From assembly GCA_011032825.1 (NCBI GenBank), contig JAADJZ010000006.1:248001-312000 (forward strand): a stretch of DNA of 64,000 bases. Reading direction: 5' to 3'. The position numbers and the translations under genes are program-made. Shown one piece after another: positions 45,940 to 56,926 of this stretch. The stretch comes from Massariosphaeria phaeospora (taxonomy: Eukaryota; Ascomycota; Dothideomycetes; Pleosporales). The notes beneath the pieces were generated by a model. That model searched no databases, was not told the DNA's origin, and worked only from the letters and a program-made list of their open reading frames with translations. Within the stretch, counting starts at the first letter, position 1; the number at the start of each line of letters is the position of its first letter.

Positions 45940-46540
45940 TGTCTGTTAGCTAAGGCGCGACCCGATTAGGCAAATTGTATAGCCAAACGCGAAAAAACTC
46001 TACTACACATTTGTTTTCGCCCACAACGTCGCATCGCGATGCAATCTTGGGGATCGCTGCAACAGATGTAGACCCTCAGGCCTTTTCGAGGAATTTAAAT
46101 AATATTGCGTGGGGATGAAACAAAGTAATCTGGCGTGGATAGAAGTTTTGATGGGGTGAGGAAAATACGCTAAAAGAATTAAGCGAGTCTAGCGCCGGCC
46201 CCGCCGGCAATGACAGGTGACAGCCAGCGGTGATTCCTGCCGAACTCAGTGCAGATTTCCGCTTGAACTCAGCGCAGAATTCTGCTACACAAATGGCTCA
46301 CAGCAACGCTCTCATAGCAACAACAACACTACCACGCATCGTTGCAATACAAATGAGAGCTTAATCGCGATAGAAATCTGCATGCAAAACACGTCCAAGT
46401 CTCAGAAAAATAAAATAGCGACGTGGTGTGGAACAATTTCGCTCCAAACCTGACAGGGGCTGAAAATAAACATATCAGTGCGAGATATTGTACGTACCGG
46501 GTATCGTTACACATAATAAGCTTGAGAATTAGTACAAGCG
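45940..46540. other. Block of about 600 bp foreign to the hAT frame
   Basis: Between the QEFI.RTRNP and LRWNSTYD parts of the hAT 3 transposase lies sequence with no transposase similarity and stops in all frames. It holds two copies of a 23-bp unit (GAACTCAG[T/C]GCAGA..) at 46242 and 46265. It could be a small insertion (MITE or solo LTR). I could not define ends or a target duplication. Confidence 0.4.
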
Positions 46541-47179
46541 CTGTTGACCGCGGGTTACGAGTTCTCTAAATAAACTCCTGTGTGTTTTCAAAGCGCTGCA
46601 TCTTGCTAGAGAATCTCCGGATCCATTTGACAATCATAAGGAGCATTCCAATAGGCCCTTTCTGCTTCTAAATAATAAGCTCATTTTGTAGGTTGGTGCG
46701 GAGAACATCTTGTTCAAACATCTCATAATCCTAGCCAAACAGCACCTGTTTGGCTATAAGATTGATGATATGGCTAGCGCAGCGAAGTCTTCTCTACTGT
46801 GGATTGAAACCTAGCTCACGCCCAAGCTCTTGTACGACAGTATCATTTGAACCTGCGTTATCCAGTACAAAGTAGCTAATCTAATTCTCAATACCGTAGT
46901 CTCGTATAACGCGGAGAACGTCAGCGCAAAAATTCTTGCTACTGTGTACATCTGGCAACTCCGTGAGGGCAAGCAGAGCTGTACGCGTTTTACCGTAGCG
47001 ATCAACTTAGTAGGCTACTACACTATTCATAACTTTGTTCTTGCGAGATGTCCATACATCAAACGATAGGTGAACCTGGCCATAGGATTGCTGCAGTTTA
47101 CGGCGGATCTCTCCCTTGTGGATAGCGAACTCCTTGATTAGCCACCTCTGCACTGTACGATCGGTAGGTACAATGCTAT

Positions 47180-47187
47180 CATCAGTG
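47180..47187 (+). repeat. Target site duplication of hAT 2, left (CATCAGTG)
   Basis: This 8-bp sequence is repeated exactly at 50282-50289, as hAT elements produce. Confidence 0.95.
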
Positions 47188-50100
47188 CAGACTTGTCAAC
47201 AATCCGTCCGGATTGACAGATTGATTGGACGGATTGATTAATAAGCAATCCGTCCAATCAATCCGAGACCTTGATTACTAGCAATCCATTCAATCCAGAG
47301 GTCCCAGATTGATTGGACGGATTGTTTACGGATTGATTGTTTTGCGTACAGAGGTCCTTCAAGATTCTAGGTGTTGATAGCTAGCGGAGGCGTAAAAATA
47401 TAAAATATAATATACTCTCCAGTTCGAATCCTGTAAAATTACTTTCTCGCCCTCGCTCAACCGGCCGTATTAGGCCTAGCCGCCCCGGAAAATCGATTAC
47501 GCCGCCCCGAAATATCTCGCGACCCAAGATTTTCGACGCGCTGAGATTAACGCGCACTCACTACGTTCGCCCACACCCACGAAAGTACGTATGTTTATCG
47601 CGATTTTTCGCCCAAACTGACCTCGCAGATGAATCAGCAGCTTAATGAAGTATTTGGGCGGGTCCTTGACTCCCAGTCCACGCAAAACGCCGCCGGCGCA
47701 GCCTCCTCGTACCAGGCAACCGATGCACAGTCAACATCTGACGCGCCACTCGATCTCGATCCTCTCGCTGTCTCTGCCTCCGCCGACGATGATGAGGACT
47801 ATGAAGGCCTTGTTTGGTCGCGCGTACCTAATTTACAGAAGCCTCAATACGCTGCTAAACGTGCCTTAACAAGCTGGGTTTTTCAATACGGCTGGCGCGT
47901 ATACCATCGCAAGCATGAAGCGCTGTATTGGCTGTGCAAATACTGCCATATACACAAGCAAAACGGGCTGTTTAAAGTGGCAACTTCAACCTCTGCTATC
48001 CATCGGCACCTCGAGGCGCGGCGACCTGGCCACGGAGTCGGCAAAGATGGCCCAATTCGGTTCAAGAAGGAGGCATCTATCATCTCCGCCCTACAGCGAC
48101 AGGGCGTTGATGTGAGTCAAGAGGTAGCAAACGCCGTCGCCGATACCTTTTCGGCGCCCGCTTTTCAGCAGGCGCTTATCGAGTGGGTGGCTGCTGATAA
48201 CCAAGCTCTGCGCGTTGTAGAGGTGCCTGCCTTTCGAGATATGATCAAGGCTGCTAATCCGCTCGCTGAGCGCGTTTTGTGGAGCAGCCACAACACTCTC
48301 CGGTCGCACATTATAGATGAATACAACGCCTACCTACCCGCCGTCGTGAGCTACATAAAGGCAGCCAAATCCGCTATACACGTATCCTTTGACAACTGGA
48401 CCTCATACGGCGGCAAACGCGCTATTACCGGAATCTGCGTACACCACTTGAACGCAGCGGGTCAACAAGTAGATTACTTCCTTGGCCTGCCGACGCTATC
48501 GGGCGACCACTCTGGTTCAAATATCGCAGCAATCGTGAGCTCAACTCTCCACCGGTTTCATATACGAAAAGAAGCCCTAGGTTACTTTGTGCTTGATAAC
48601 GCGACAAACAACGATACTGCCGTCAACGAGCTAGCGGAGGAGTACGGCTTCAACCCGAGCCACCGGAGATTGCGCTGCAGCTGCCATATACTCAATCTCG
48701 CTGCCCAAAACGTTATCTTTGGCCAGGATCGCGACGCGTTTGAGAACTCGCAGGAGAATTTAGTAGTACGTATTGCCCTTTCCCTTCCTGCCGCCGTCTC
48801 TCGCGCAGCACCTGCTAACTCGCCCCAGGCAGAGGAACAGTACATGAACGAGTGGCGCAAAGCTGGCCCGCTAGGCGTACTGTTTGATGTCATCGCCTCA
48901 ATCTGTACGCCGCAGGCGCGCGAGCTTTTGGAGGGATACCAGCGAGATGAGGCAACGTCGCTAAATCTCACGAACTTTACGCCAAGAGAACTCAAAAAGC
49001 CAGTCAAAACTCGCTAGAACTCTTACTACGATACGTTTGAGCGCGCCGTCGACCTCAGGGTGCCTCTGGACGATTATATGGGCTACAAAATCGGCGAGAG
49101 CAACCGCCCCGCAAACCGACAGCGATCTCGGGCGGGAGCTCGCCCTCCGGAGGCCAGCCAGCCACGCCTGTATATACGTGAGGGAGGGCTTACTGGCAAA
49201 GATTGGGCTACTATTACTGAGTATATCGAGTTGCTCAAGCCTTTCAAGGAGGCGACTAGCTGGCTCGAAGGTCGGGGCAAGGCTGGTCGCCACGGCGCGA
49301 TTTGGGAGGTTATCCCTACGTTTGAGTGGCTCCTCGCTACGCTACAGGCTCAACAGGATCGCGTAGAGGCAGTGGATTACAACGATCCTGACGCGCCTGA
49401 GGATCACGTCAAAACAAACCTCAATCTCGCTATTAGTAAGCTGGAAAAATACTACGCCAAATTCAAAGACGCCCCGGCGTATTACTGTGCCCTACGCCTC
49501 CACCCAGCGTACAAAAACTTTATCGATACTGCCTGGCGAGTACCCGCCGAATACGATGACGTAGATGGCCCCCATCCCCGCGAGGGGTGGCTAGAGGCAA
49601 ACAACAAAGGCTTTCAATCACTTTGGGCGGGCGCTAAGCTAGCATCTAAAATCGCCGCCGCCGATTCAGCTACGCCGCCGCCTGCTAAGCGGCAACGTTT
49701 TGACTACGCCGTCAACCGTACTGAGTTTATGCTAGCCTCTATGAGAGAGGCGGAGATTGCGGAGGAGATTACTGACGAGTATGAGCTCTGGAGCGCGGAG
49801 AAACCAATTGATCCAGCTCACAAGCTTGCTCAGCTGCCAATTGCCTACTGGTTGTCAAAGGAGCATCAATACCCTGTTTTGGCGCGGTTTGCTATGAATA
49901 TATTGAGTATCCCAGCCTCAGCAGCCGATTGTGAGAGGACTTTTAGTGAATTGGCTGATCTTTTAGGCGTACGGAGACTCAATATGAGGCCAGATTTACT
50001 ATCCGCTTTACAGAGCCTCCGATCCTGGAAACGCCTTGGGATTGAGCGCTTCAAAACGCCTTACAAACCTACGAACACGTACGATATCACTATCCATGAG

Positions 50101-50281
50101 ATCGACGAATATATTGGGCAATTCACCAATAGTTAGCTTACTAATCAATCCATCCAATCTATCAATCCGTCCACCCCCCAAATCCCTAAACAATCCATTC
50201 AATCCAATCCAGGAGAGATTTCTTGTCAATCCATTCAATCCGGGGACCCGGATTGGATTGGACGGATTGTTGACAAGTCTG
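47188..50281 (+). mobile_element. hAT-family transposon 2, recent, nested in hAT 3
   Basis: The element is 3094 bp with perfect 22-bp terminal inverted repeats (CAGACTTGTCAACAATCCG..) and a perfect 8-bp duplication CATCAGTG. Subterminal arrays of CAATCCGTCC/CAATCCATTC occur at about 47200-47345 and 50138-50265. It lies inside the transposase gene of hAT 3; excising it with one duplication restores that frame. Confidence 0.95.
47629..50136 (+). pseudogene. hAT 2 transposase, intact except one TAG
   Basis: ATG 47629 (MNQQLNEVFG) opens a frame running to TAG 50134. A probable 63-nt intron at 48766-48828 (GTACGT..CTAACTCGCCCCAG) is in frame, and its removal joins ENLV to AEEQYMNEW. The only interruption is TAG at 49015-49017 in KTR*NSYYDTFERAV; hAT 1 has Trp there (TGG at 5848). 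A BED-type finger (CKYCHI..H) lies near residue 105. The RNase H-like core starts with VSFDNWTSYGG, and the dimerisation block is SIPASAADCERTFSE. If the amber were read, the protein would be about 815 residues and look functional. Confidence 0.85.
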
Positions 50282-50289
50282 CATCAGTG
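50282..50289 (+). repeat. Target site duplication of hAT 2, right (CATCAGTG)
   Basis: Identical to 47180-47187. Confidence 0.95.
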
Positions 50290-51363
50290 TACGAAACGAT
50301 CTAGGAGATAATACGCCGAAAGTTTTCGCTCTAGAGTTTGTATAAAGGGATATTATCAAGCACTACCCATCTGAAGATGTCCTTCTTGAGAGCAATTAAA
50401 TTAAACGACTCTACAATTCGATTGTACGCCAACTGTTGCCTTGGATCGCTTGTATCCAGTAAACGGAGCGCCTCGGTATCTCCAGTGGGGTCATCCATGG
50501 CAGTAGCGGTCTCCTCTTGATACGTTTTGAAGTGTATCATCTAGAAATGGTCCAAGGCGCGCCTAGTGCCGTTCGTGATGTTGAACAGGCAGAGAGAGGT
50601 AGGTCTCTTGCCGTAACAAGTTTTACACAAGAAGAAGCGCTTCTCTGCAACCACTGTGACTGTATTGACAACTACATCTGGCTTTGTAAAGGGTACGCCA
50701 AACTTCCACTACCAAGCTCTAGTTCGGGTAACCTTTACAGCGCGTACGTAGCCGCTCAAGATTGGATCATCCCAACGGACCCAGGTATAGTCAAAATTCG
50801 GCTGCCAGGTAGGCCCTGGCTCCGCTAGAGCCTCCATACTCTCATCATTAGTGCGCTGAAGCTCTGTAGGCACCTCAAGATCGACAGTAGCAATCTCAGT
50901 AAGAGATGCGGCGTCATCATCTTCAAATACGTTGAAGCTTGATCCAGCGCCTGGGCAAATCGATCCGGGTGGGATTTGAGAGCTCTCCGGCGTCTCCGGA
51001 GAAGGCGCCGCAGCCTCAACTTGAGCAGATTGAGTGATTCGGGTGGACATCTTGAAAATAGCGCGTCAAAATAAGGCGTATTGGATAGGGCAGGATCGAT
51101 TTATGTTGCAGGCAATGGGCAATGAGATAGATGAGATGGATGCGGTCACTAAGGGGGGAGAGATGACGTTCTGGCGAGATAGCGCTAAGGCCCCACATCT
51201 CCACTCGAAACCATGGGGAGACGCGGGGAGACGATCAGTTAAACTAAAGGTAGCTAGCTCTACTAAAATGCCCTACAATGGGCGCCCACAGAATAAATCC
51301 ACAGTCCGCGGGCGGAGGTGGGCGGATGGGCGCGTTTTGGAAATCCGCCCATGTCAAACCCTG

Positions 51364-52770
51364 GCCATGTTCTGTCCTACTGGCAACTGTACCTTTGATG
51401 GAAAATATACCTCATTAGGATACTGCAACCAGTGCAAAGATGTCACAGCATCGTTGGTTAAGACCTACTTCCAAAAGGACGAGCACTCCTTCCTTAATTT
51501 GACCTTACCATGGGGTAGCAACCTTACACTTACCCGTGGGTTTCCAACGGAGGGAGAAAATCCGGATCTCGTTTGTTCTGGGGGCATTGATATGATACGT
51601 TGGCAGACGACCCCCGAGTCAAACGACACATATGTGGCATACAATTGCACGGTGTATCCTTGTGTCAGAACTTACTCGTCGAAGATTAGGGTAGGAAAAC
51701 TGGAGGAACTCGTCGAAGAGGAGACCGGGCCGGATGTGGAGCGAGTATTCTTGAAATGGGGTAACACCGACATCACCTACACTACTGCTGATCTTGATTG
51801 CGTAGACGAGGAAGAGCGTAGGATCCTCCGGGATATCGGATACGAATTCAATGATACCGATCGATGGCTTCCCTACCAAAGTGACGGTGCTGGGCAGTGT
51901 TGGAATATAATGTCTACCGAGCTTTGCAATGGGACGGACCTTAGTGCAAAGGCCGCCAAGGTCGTTCCTGAGGAATGCATGTATGTGCATCTACACACCA
52001 ATCATTTCTCAGTCGTTAATTTCAAAAATCAACAAAGCCTCCATTGGAGAACTGCCGTCATCCTCAGGTGTAATGCGACATATAGAGTTTGAATCTGTCA
52101 CTGCCGGGATCATGCTGACTTCGGCCGTTATTTCAGATATACAATGAACTACATCGCGACGGAATGCATACAGGAGGATCTCATGTCAGGACTGTTCACT
52201 GGCCAGTTGTACGCCGAGTTATGGAATGGCCAAAACCAAGCCTACAATGGTGAAGAGCCACTGAAAGCACTATGGCACGCCGGTAGTGGAAACGGCACCC
52301 TAGAAGACGTGTCAGGTGTAATAAGAAACGTTACGGATTCTTTAACGACACACATACGGCGGACTCCCTCCGCCTATCGAGATGGCGCTACAACATATAA
52401 CACACCTATACGCGGCCAGGTCCACTACAACACAACCTGCATCCGCATCCGCTGGATCTGGATCGCATACTCCAGTGCGACAGTCGGCCTCCTCCTACTC
52501 TTCTTCTTCAGCATGATCGTCCAAACCCGACTCGCCCAAACCCGACTTCAGAATCGATGGAAAGACGGGAACTCAGCGCCGCCGTTGCACGACTTCAAAT
52601 CCAGCGCCCTGACGCTGCTCTTCCACGGCCTGGAGCTAGAAAGCTAGCAACTCATGTCTGATATAGGAGCGTCGAACCAGGAAGGCGAGTTGGAGAAGAG
52701 GGCGAAGGACGTCACGATTCGGCTTGTTGCGACGGAGCAGGGGTGGAAGATCTCGACGAGGGATGTGTGA
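51364..52770 (+). pseudogene. DUF3176 membrane protein, 3' half (interrupted)
   Basis: The sequence resumes with MFCPTGNCTFDGKYTSLGYC, the Cys-rich block of DUF3176 proteins, in the frame of 51367. A phase-2 intron, most likely GTATGT at 51981 to TTTCAG 52136 (GTGTAA at 52068 is an alternative donor), joins to TMNYIATECIQEDL. The last membrane helix (WIAYSSATVGLLLLFFFS) and the FKSSALTLLFHGLE block follow. A TAG at 52645 interrupts the tail, which otherwise stays open to TGA 52768. Together with 43661-44454 this was one gene of roughly 700 residues. Confidence 0.85.
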
Positions 52771-54515
52771 GATTGGCGCTTCTTCAATCGGCAATTCCTA
52801 TTATGAGGATGGATGGGAGAGCGGCTGGCGGGAAAGTCTAACTGGAGACGCTGTGGACTTGGTCTACACTCTGTATCGATCCAAAGTGAACTGTATCGTT
52901 TTAGTAGACTGCCCCGTGATAGTTAAGGTAAATCTATGAATCTAAAAGCTCCTTAATATTGCGTTAGCGTAACTATCCTATTGTATTAGGGGTAATGCAT
53001 TCAACTAAGAGTTTGTCTATACCTCCGCAACCGTTTCTGTTACGTATCTGTGGTATGGACGATACGATATTAGACGGTAGAGATTCCGCTCCGGCCCCCC
53101 ACACCACGTTTAAACTGCCTCATCCCCGCTACGTGACTGGCTGCCAAATCGCCTCGTCATAGGTACCTCATCGTTAAACGATACTCGCCTGCACTGCGAA
53201 TCGCTGAGATGGATTACCTCACCTCAATGAGATGCCCGATGAGATGTTCGATGAGATGGTTGATGAGATGCTCGATGAGATGCTCAAGGAGATAATAAAC
53301 AAGACGATAGAGGGAATAGGGGAGATGGAGAGAGGAGGAATGGGCGGGGAAGGTTTTATATACAGTAGGGGGTAAGCCAGCAGCGAAGTAAAAAGGGTAA
53401 GCTCAAATATTCCAGACATGACGGGTATATCAACCGAACTTCCAAGCTTACTCTTGTGCACTCTCTCCACCTACTACATGTAAGCAAGCAGCAGAGTACA
53501 AATCACATCAAGGTATCCTCAGATAAAAGCATACTGTTGCTAGAAATGAATAGACAAGACATACAGTGACATCTAGATAGATAACGCTCGACAACCCCAC
53601 TAACTTCATAACCTATTTCTAGCTATCCTTCTTCTACTTCTCCTTTATAATCTGTCTCGTCCACGTTCTCACCGAGCTATCAACGACTTACTGACTTCGT
53701 ACAGACAACCCATCTCACTATATGGCGATGCAACTCATCAGCCAAGCAGGCATTGACGTAGAGCAGACAAAGTCTTTCGGAAGTTGAGTAGGTACCATGG
53801 AGACAGTGAAGCCTATACCAATCCCCGCCTTCACTGAACACACAAACGCATACCAACCCACCCCAAAAACAACCCTCATTCGCAAACACACCTCAAATCA
53901 CACCAACCTAAAATACAGCGCATCACTCACCTTGTTCCAACTTTTCCTGCACGCACCAGCAACAAAGACACGCTCCAGGCGCGAGAGCCACAAGGATAAG
54001 TCAAGTTACAAGTACGCGTGTTTCCCTTCTTTGTTGGAATCGATCGGTTCTCAGCAAAAGAGCCGACTGAACTGAACTGAGCTGAGTTGGCATCGTAGCA
54101 GAAGCGGCGTTGCGTTTCGAGGTAGAACCTAACGTAACCTAAACTAACTTACCTGCATAGTCCAGATGATTCGGGTGCGATTGTCACTAAGTACGATTGA
54201 GTTGAGCTGTTTCATGGCATCAGCTCTGCGGAGTACGAAGAAAAATGTTGAACTGAAGCGAATCTGCCAGATGGTATGTAACATGTATGTATGTATGCAT
54301 TCGCAACCCAAGAGTTGCGGTTGACTGAAGAGCACGGGGATATGGGTGGGGGGAGGTAACTGTGAGCGCGTCTAACCATTCATTCATGCATGTATCCTGT
54401 ACACGTATTCCCCAAATCGAGCCCGTGTACTAGAAACCGATCATCCTCTCCTTTCGGACCTGACCCACCACCTGTATCTTTCACACATCCTCTCCCTACC
54501 AGTCCCCATGCCCTC
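52771..54515. other. Intergenic region
   Basis: No supported gene. It contains a GATGAGATG repeat (53226-53290), A/T-rich stretches and a short (ATGT)n run near 54283-54298. Confidence 0.5.
53226..53290 (+). repeat. Tandem GATGAGATG[C/G]TC repeat
   Basis: Five to six imperfect units of about 12 bp built on GATGAGATG. On the minus strand they encode an ISS-rich run in a doubtful 83-codon ORF (53470-53219). Confidence 0.7.
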
Positions 54516-55853
54516 TCAAACAGGAACTTCAAACCCACTAACCTCGAAACTAACCTCAATGCCATGCAACCTGCGAAACCGCGACCGCGCATCCCCATTC
54601 CGATCCACCACCAACTCGTCCGGATACCGCTGCACGAGGCGCTGCACCTCCGGGCGCGGCTGCCGCATAATGCACACAATCTTTGTATCTGCGTCCTTGG
54701 GCCGCGAGTCCTGCAGCGAGAGGCACAGCGAGTCGAGGCCGACTTCGCGCTCCCAGCGCTGGAGGGAGGCGTTGAAGGTGGGGTGGTGGGCGCCGGCGGG
54801 CTGGGGGAGGGGTTGTTGGAGGACTTGGGCGTGGAGCTGGATTTGTTGCTGGATCTGGAGCTGTTGCGCCATGTGTTGGGTTAGGGGTCCCGGATTCGGT
54901 GGGTTGTTTTGGACGCCGTGGGCGTGGGGTTGGGGAAGTGGAGGGTGTTGGTGGAGGGGCTGAGCAGGGGCCGGTGGAGGAGGCGGTGGTAGAGCTTGAT
55001 TGTCGTTGCCGGTACCGTTACCAATAGCATTTTGAGGCCCCGCAGGCTGTGTTGGAGCAGTTCCCTGCTGCGGAACCCCCAGACCATGCCCAATCCCCGC
55101 TGCTATCGTTTGTGTTAAATGGTGCACCTGCTGCTGCAACGCTTGCACCTGCTGTCCCAGCGCATTCTGAACACCTTGAATCTGAGCCACCAGAGCCTGC
55201 GGCATGTGCGGCAGGCCCAAATGTCCGCCTCCTGCACCGCCGCCGCCTCCACCACCTCCAATCGGCCCCATGAGACCCGGCATGTTCCCGCATCGCAAGA
55301 AAATCCACAGGCTCTTGAGCTTCGGCAGATCGTGCCTCAGCGACCGGTCCTTTGTCTTCGACCCCAGATACGACGTCCACAGCCGCAGCTCTTTCTCGCG
55401 GGCGCGAAAGTACACCGAGGTTATGCGCTCCGAGTACGGCGAGGAGATGACGCGGAAGATGTTGCAGTCCGACGGGTGCAGGAAGATGAAGTTGTTCTCG
55501 GCATACAGGATCGGCGCGGCCTCGTCGTACACCTGCTGCGAGACGGTCAACAGGCTGACGGCCACACCGTGGGTGGGCGAGGCGGTGCCGGGCCACCAGA
55601 AGGGGAACGGCGACGTGAGGGCGAAGGTGTAGATGCGGTCTCGGAGCTCGCGGGGCAGCGAGAGCAGCAGCGAGAAGGCGGGGTCGCGGGAGTCGACGGG
55701 CGCTGTGGGCGAGACGATGGCCTGCGACTGCGAAGCCTGGCGGGGGCGCGCGGGCGTCAACGGCGGGGCGTCGGGCATGGTGGTGTCGGACGAGTTGCTG
55801 CTGGTGGTCGACGAGCGGGACCGCGAGCGAGGCGTCGAGGTTGAAGAAGCCAT
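54516..55853 (-). CDS. 2EXR/DUF7730-type protein with Gln/Pro-rich tail
   Basis: This is a single exon of 445 codons from ATG 55853 (MASSTSTPRS). A Ser-rich N-terminus leads to LLSLPRELRDRIYTFAL (about residue 63), the F-box-like motif of the fungal 2EXR/DUF7730 family. The following region (VSQQVYDEAAPILYAENNF) is also typical. After residue 185 the sequence becomes a Gly run, a Gln-rich coiled coil (QALQQQVHHL) and a Pro/His/Gln-rich stretch, then a conserved-looking C-terminal segment (WEREVGLDSLCLSLQD). The family is large in Pezizomycotina and mostly uncharacterised. No enzyme function is implied. Confidence 0.7.
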   Translation of the reverse strand: MASSTSTPRSRSRSSTTSSNSSDTTMPDAPPLTPARPRQASQSQAIVSPTAPVDSRDPAFSLLLSLPRELRDRIYTFALTSPFPFWWPGTASPTHGVAVSLLTVSQQVYDEAAPILYAENNFIFLHPSDCNIFRVISSPYSERITSVYFRAREKELRLWTSYLGSKTKDRSLRHDLPKLKSLWIFLRCGNMPGLMGPIGGGGGGGGAGGGHLGLPHMPQALVAQIQGVQNALGQQVQALQQQVHHLTQTIAAGIGHGLGVPQQGTAPTQPAGPQNAIGNGTGNDNQALPPPPPPAPAQPLHQHPPLPQPHAHGVQNNPPNPGPLTQHMAQQLQIQQQIQLHAQVLQQPLPQPAGAHHPTFNASLQRWEREVGLDSLCLSLQDSRPKDADTKIVCIMRQPRPEVQRLVQRYPDELVVDRNGDARSRFRRLHGIEVSFEVSGFEVPV

Positions 55854-56926
55854 CGTGGGGCCCCGCCAGGTGAGACTTTATGTGGGCCGGGTGCCGCGAG
55901 GGAAGGCGTCGAAGGGCGCGGTGAATGGACAAGCGACGACGCAAACAACCAGAGGGAAAGACCGCAACAGGACTGGTGATGCTAGAGGATATACATATAG
56001 CAACTGGGTTCCGAGGAGACAGGAATGCAGGAGGGGCAAAGATTGGTGAGCAAAGCCCGTCGTGGTGCAAGACAAGGGTACCAGGCATTCGGAATCTGCC
56101 CGCCTTGGCCTCAGACCTGGAAACGTCTCTCACACACGTGCGGCCTCCAACCACTCCCACCCAACTCCATCTGAACTATTTGAACAATTTTTTCTTTTCC
56201 TCTACAAACCCTCCAGAACAATTAAGACTTTGAGATCGTTGTGGTTGCTTGTACACTAGGTCGTTGGACCCCCATCAACGTGTACTATCCGCACATGTTT
56301 CGCATATGTTCGCCCACCGGGAATGGAGACCCGTTGAATGACGCACACGCTTTCTCTATTACCTATTCGATCCCAAGGCAGTCAGCTCGAACCCTACTCC
56401 CTGTCTGTCTCTCCGGAAGTAACACAGCTGTCAATGGTGCATCATGCTTGACTCATAGCAAGCACAAGAGAAGTCTAACCACGTCGTATTGTCTGTTAAG
56501 ATTTCCTCATCCCATGTAGTAAAGTGTGTATTTCTTTCTTATTCCTTTCTTATACACGGCTTCGGACAGCCTCTCAGCTATCAACCTCGGCGTCGTGTTC
56601 ACATCGCCTGCGCCATACCAGATCTCCCCACCCCAAGACCGCACACTCCCTTCGATGCCCCCAGCATGTACCCCAGCGCTTTACCCGTAGCTCTGCTCAA
56701 AGCCTCGGACAACACACGCAAGCACACCCTTTTGCGAGGCATATCCAAAACTCTGCACGTGAGCCAAGCCTTGACATCAGCTTCGGGCCATGCTCGTGAG
56801 ACGTAGCGGAGTATGTTCGGACGCGTACACTAAAGACACATACTAACCGACAGGATTGCTCGAAATGCTATACTTCTCCATTTACCATAGATACCCCAGA
56901 TACTCTGTCACTCTGCCACGCCATTC
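55854..56926. other. Intergenic region
   Basis: No supported gene between the two minus-strand genes. Confidence 0.45.

Larger units (their letters stand above)
44781..51050 (-). pseudogene. hAT 3 transposase remnant, split by insertions
   Basis: It starts at ATG 51050 (MSTRITQSAQ) and ends at TGA 44783-44781. The N-terminal part includes a BED finger (FLCKTCYG..H). After removing hAT 2 and one copy of its duplication the frame continues without a shift into LSFDVWTSRKN. Next come a FVLDNAGSNDT strand and, after the block at 45.9-46.5 kb, RWNSTYDMAARG. The dimerisation region with SIPAISSEPERIFSQ closes it. Internal stops by my reading: TAG at 50709, 50541, 50331, 50301, 46881, 46794, 46731, 46668, 46566, 45411 and 44949 (leftmost base), and one TAA at 47007. 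The amber at 44949 replaces a Trp that both other hAT copies keep. Confidence 0.75.
44455..51363 (-). mobile_element. hAT-family transposon 3 (old), containing hAT 2
   Basis: The terminal inverted repeats read CAG[T/G]GTTTGACATGGGCG at 44455 and, inverted, at 51363. The two ends lie exactly where a DUF3176 gene is split. The transposase runs on the minus strand from 51050 to 44781. An 8-bp target duplication is not visible (left ACGTAACT, right GCCATGTT), so the flanks have changed or one end is rearranged. It is interrupted by the hAT element at 47188-50281 and by an unrelated block around 45.9-46.5 kb. Confidence 0.7.

Noticed and set aside
44447..51371. 8-bp target duplication for hAT 3
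   Set aside because: ACGTAACT on the left and GCCATGTT on the right do not match in any offset I tried, so none is claimed.
53219..53470. 83-codon minus-strand ORF with an ISS-rich run
   Set aside because: The run is a translation of the GATGAGATG tandem repeat; nothing else supports a gene.
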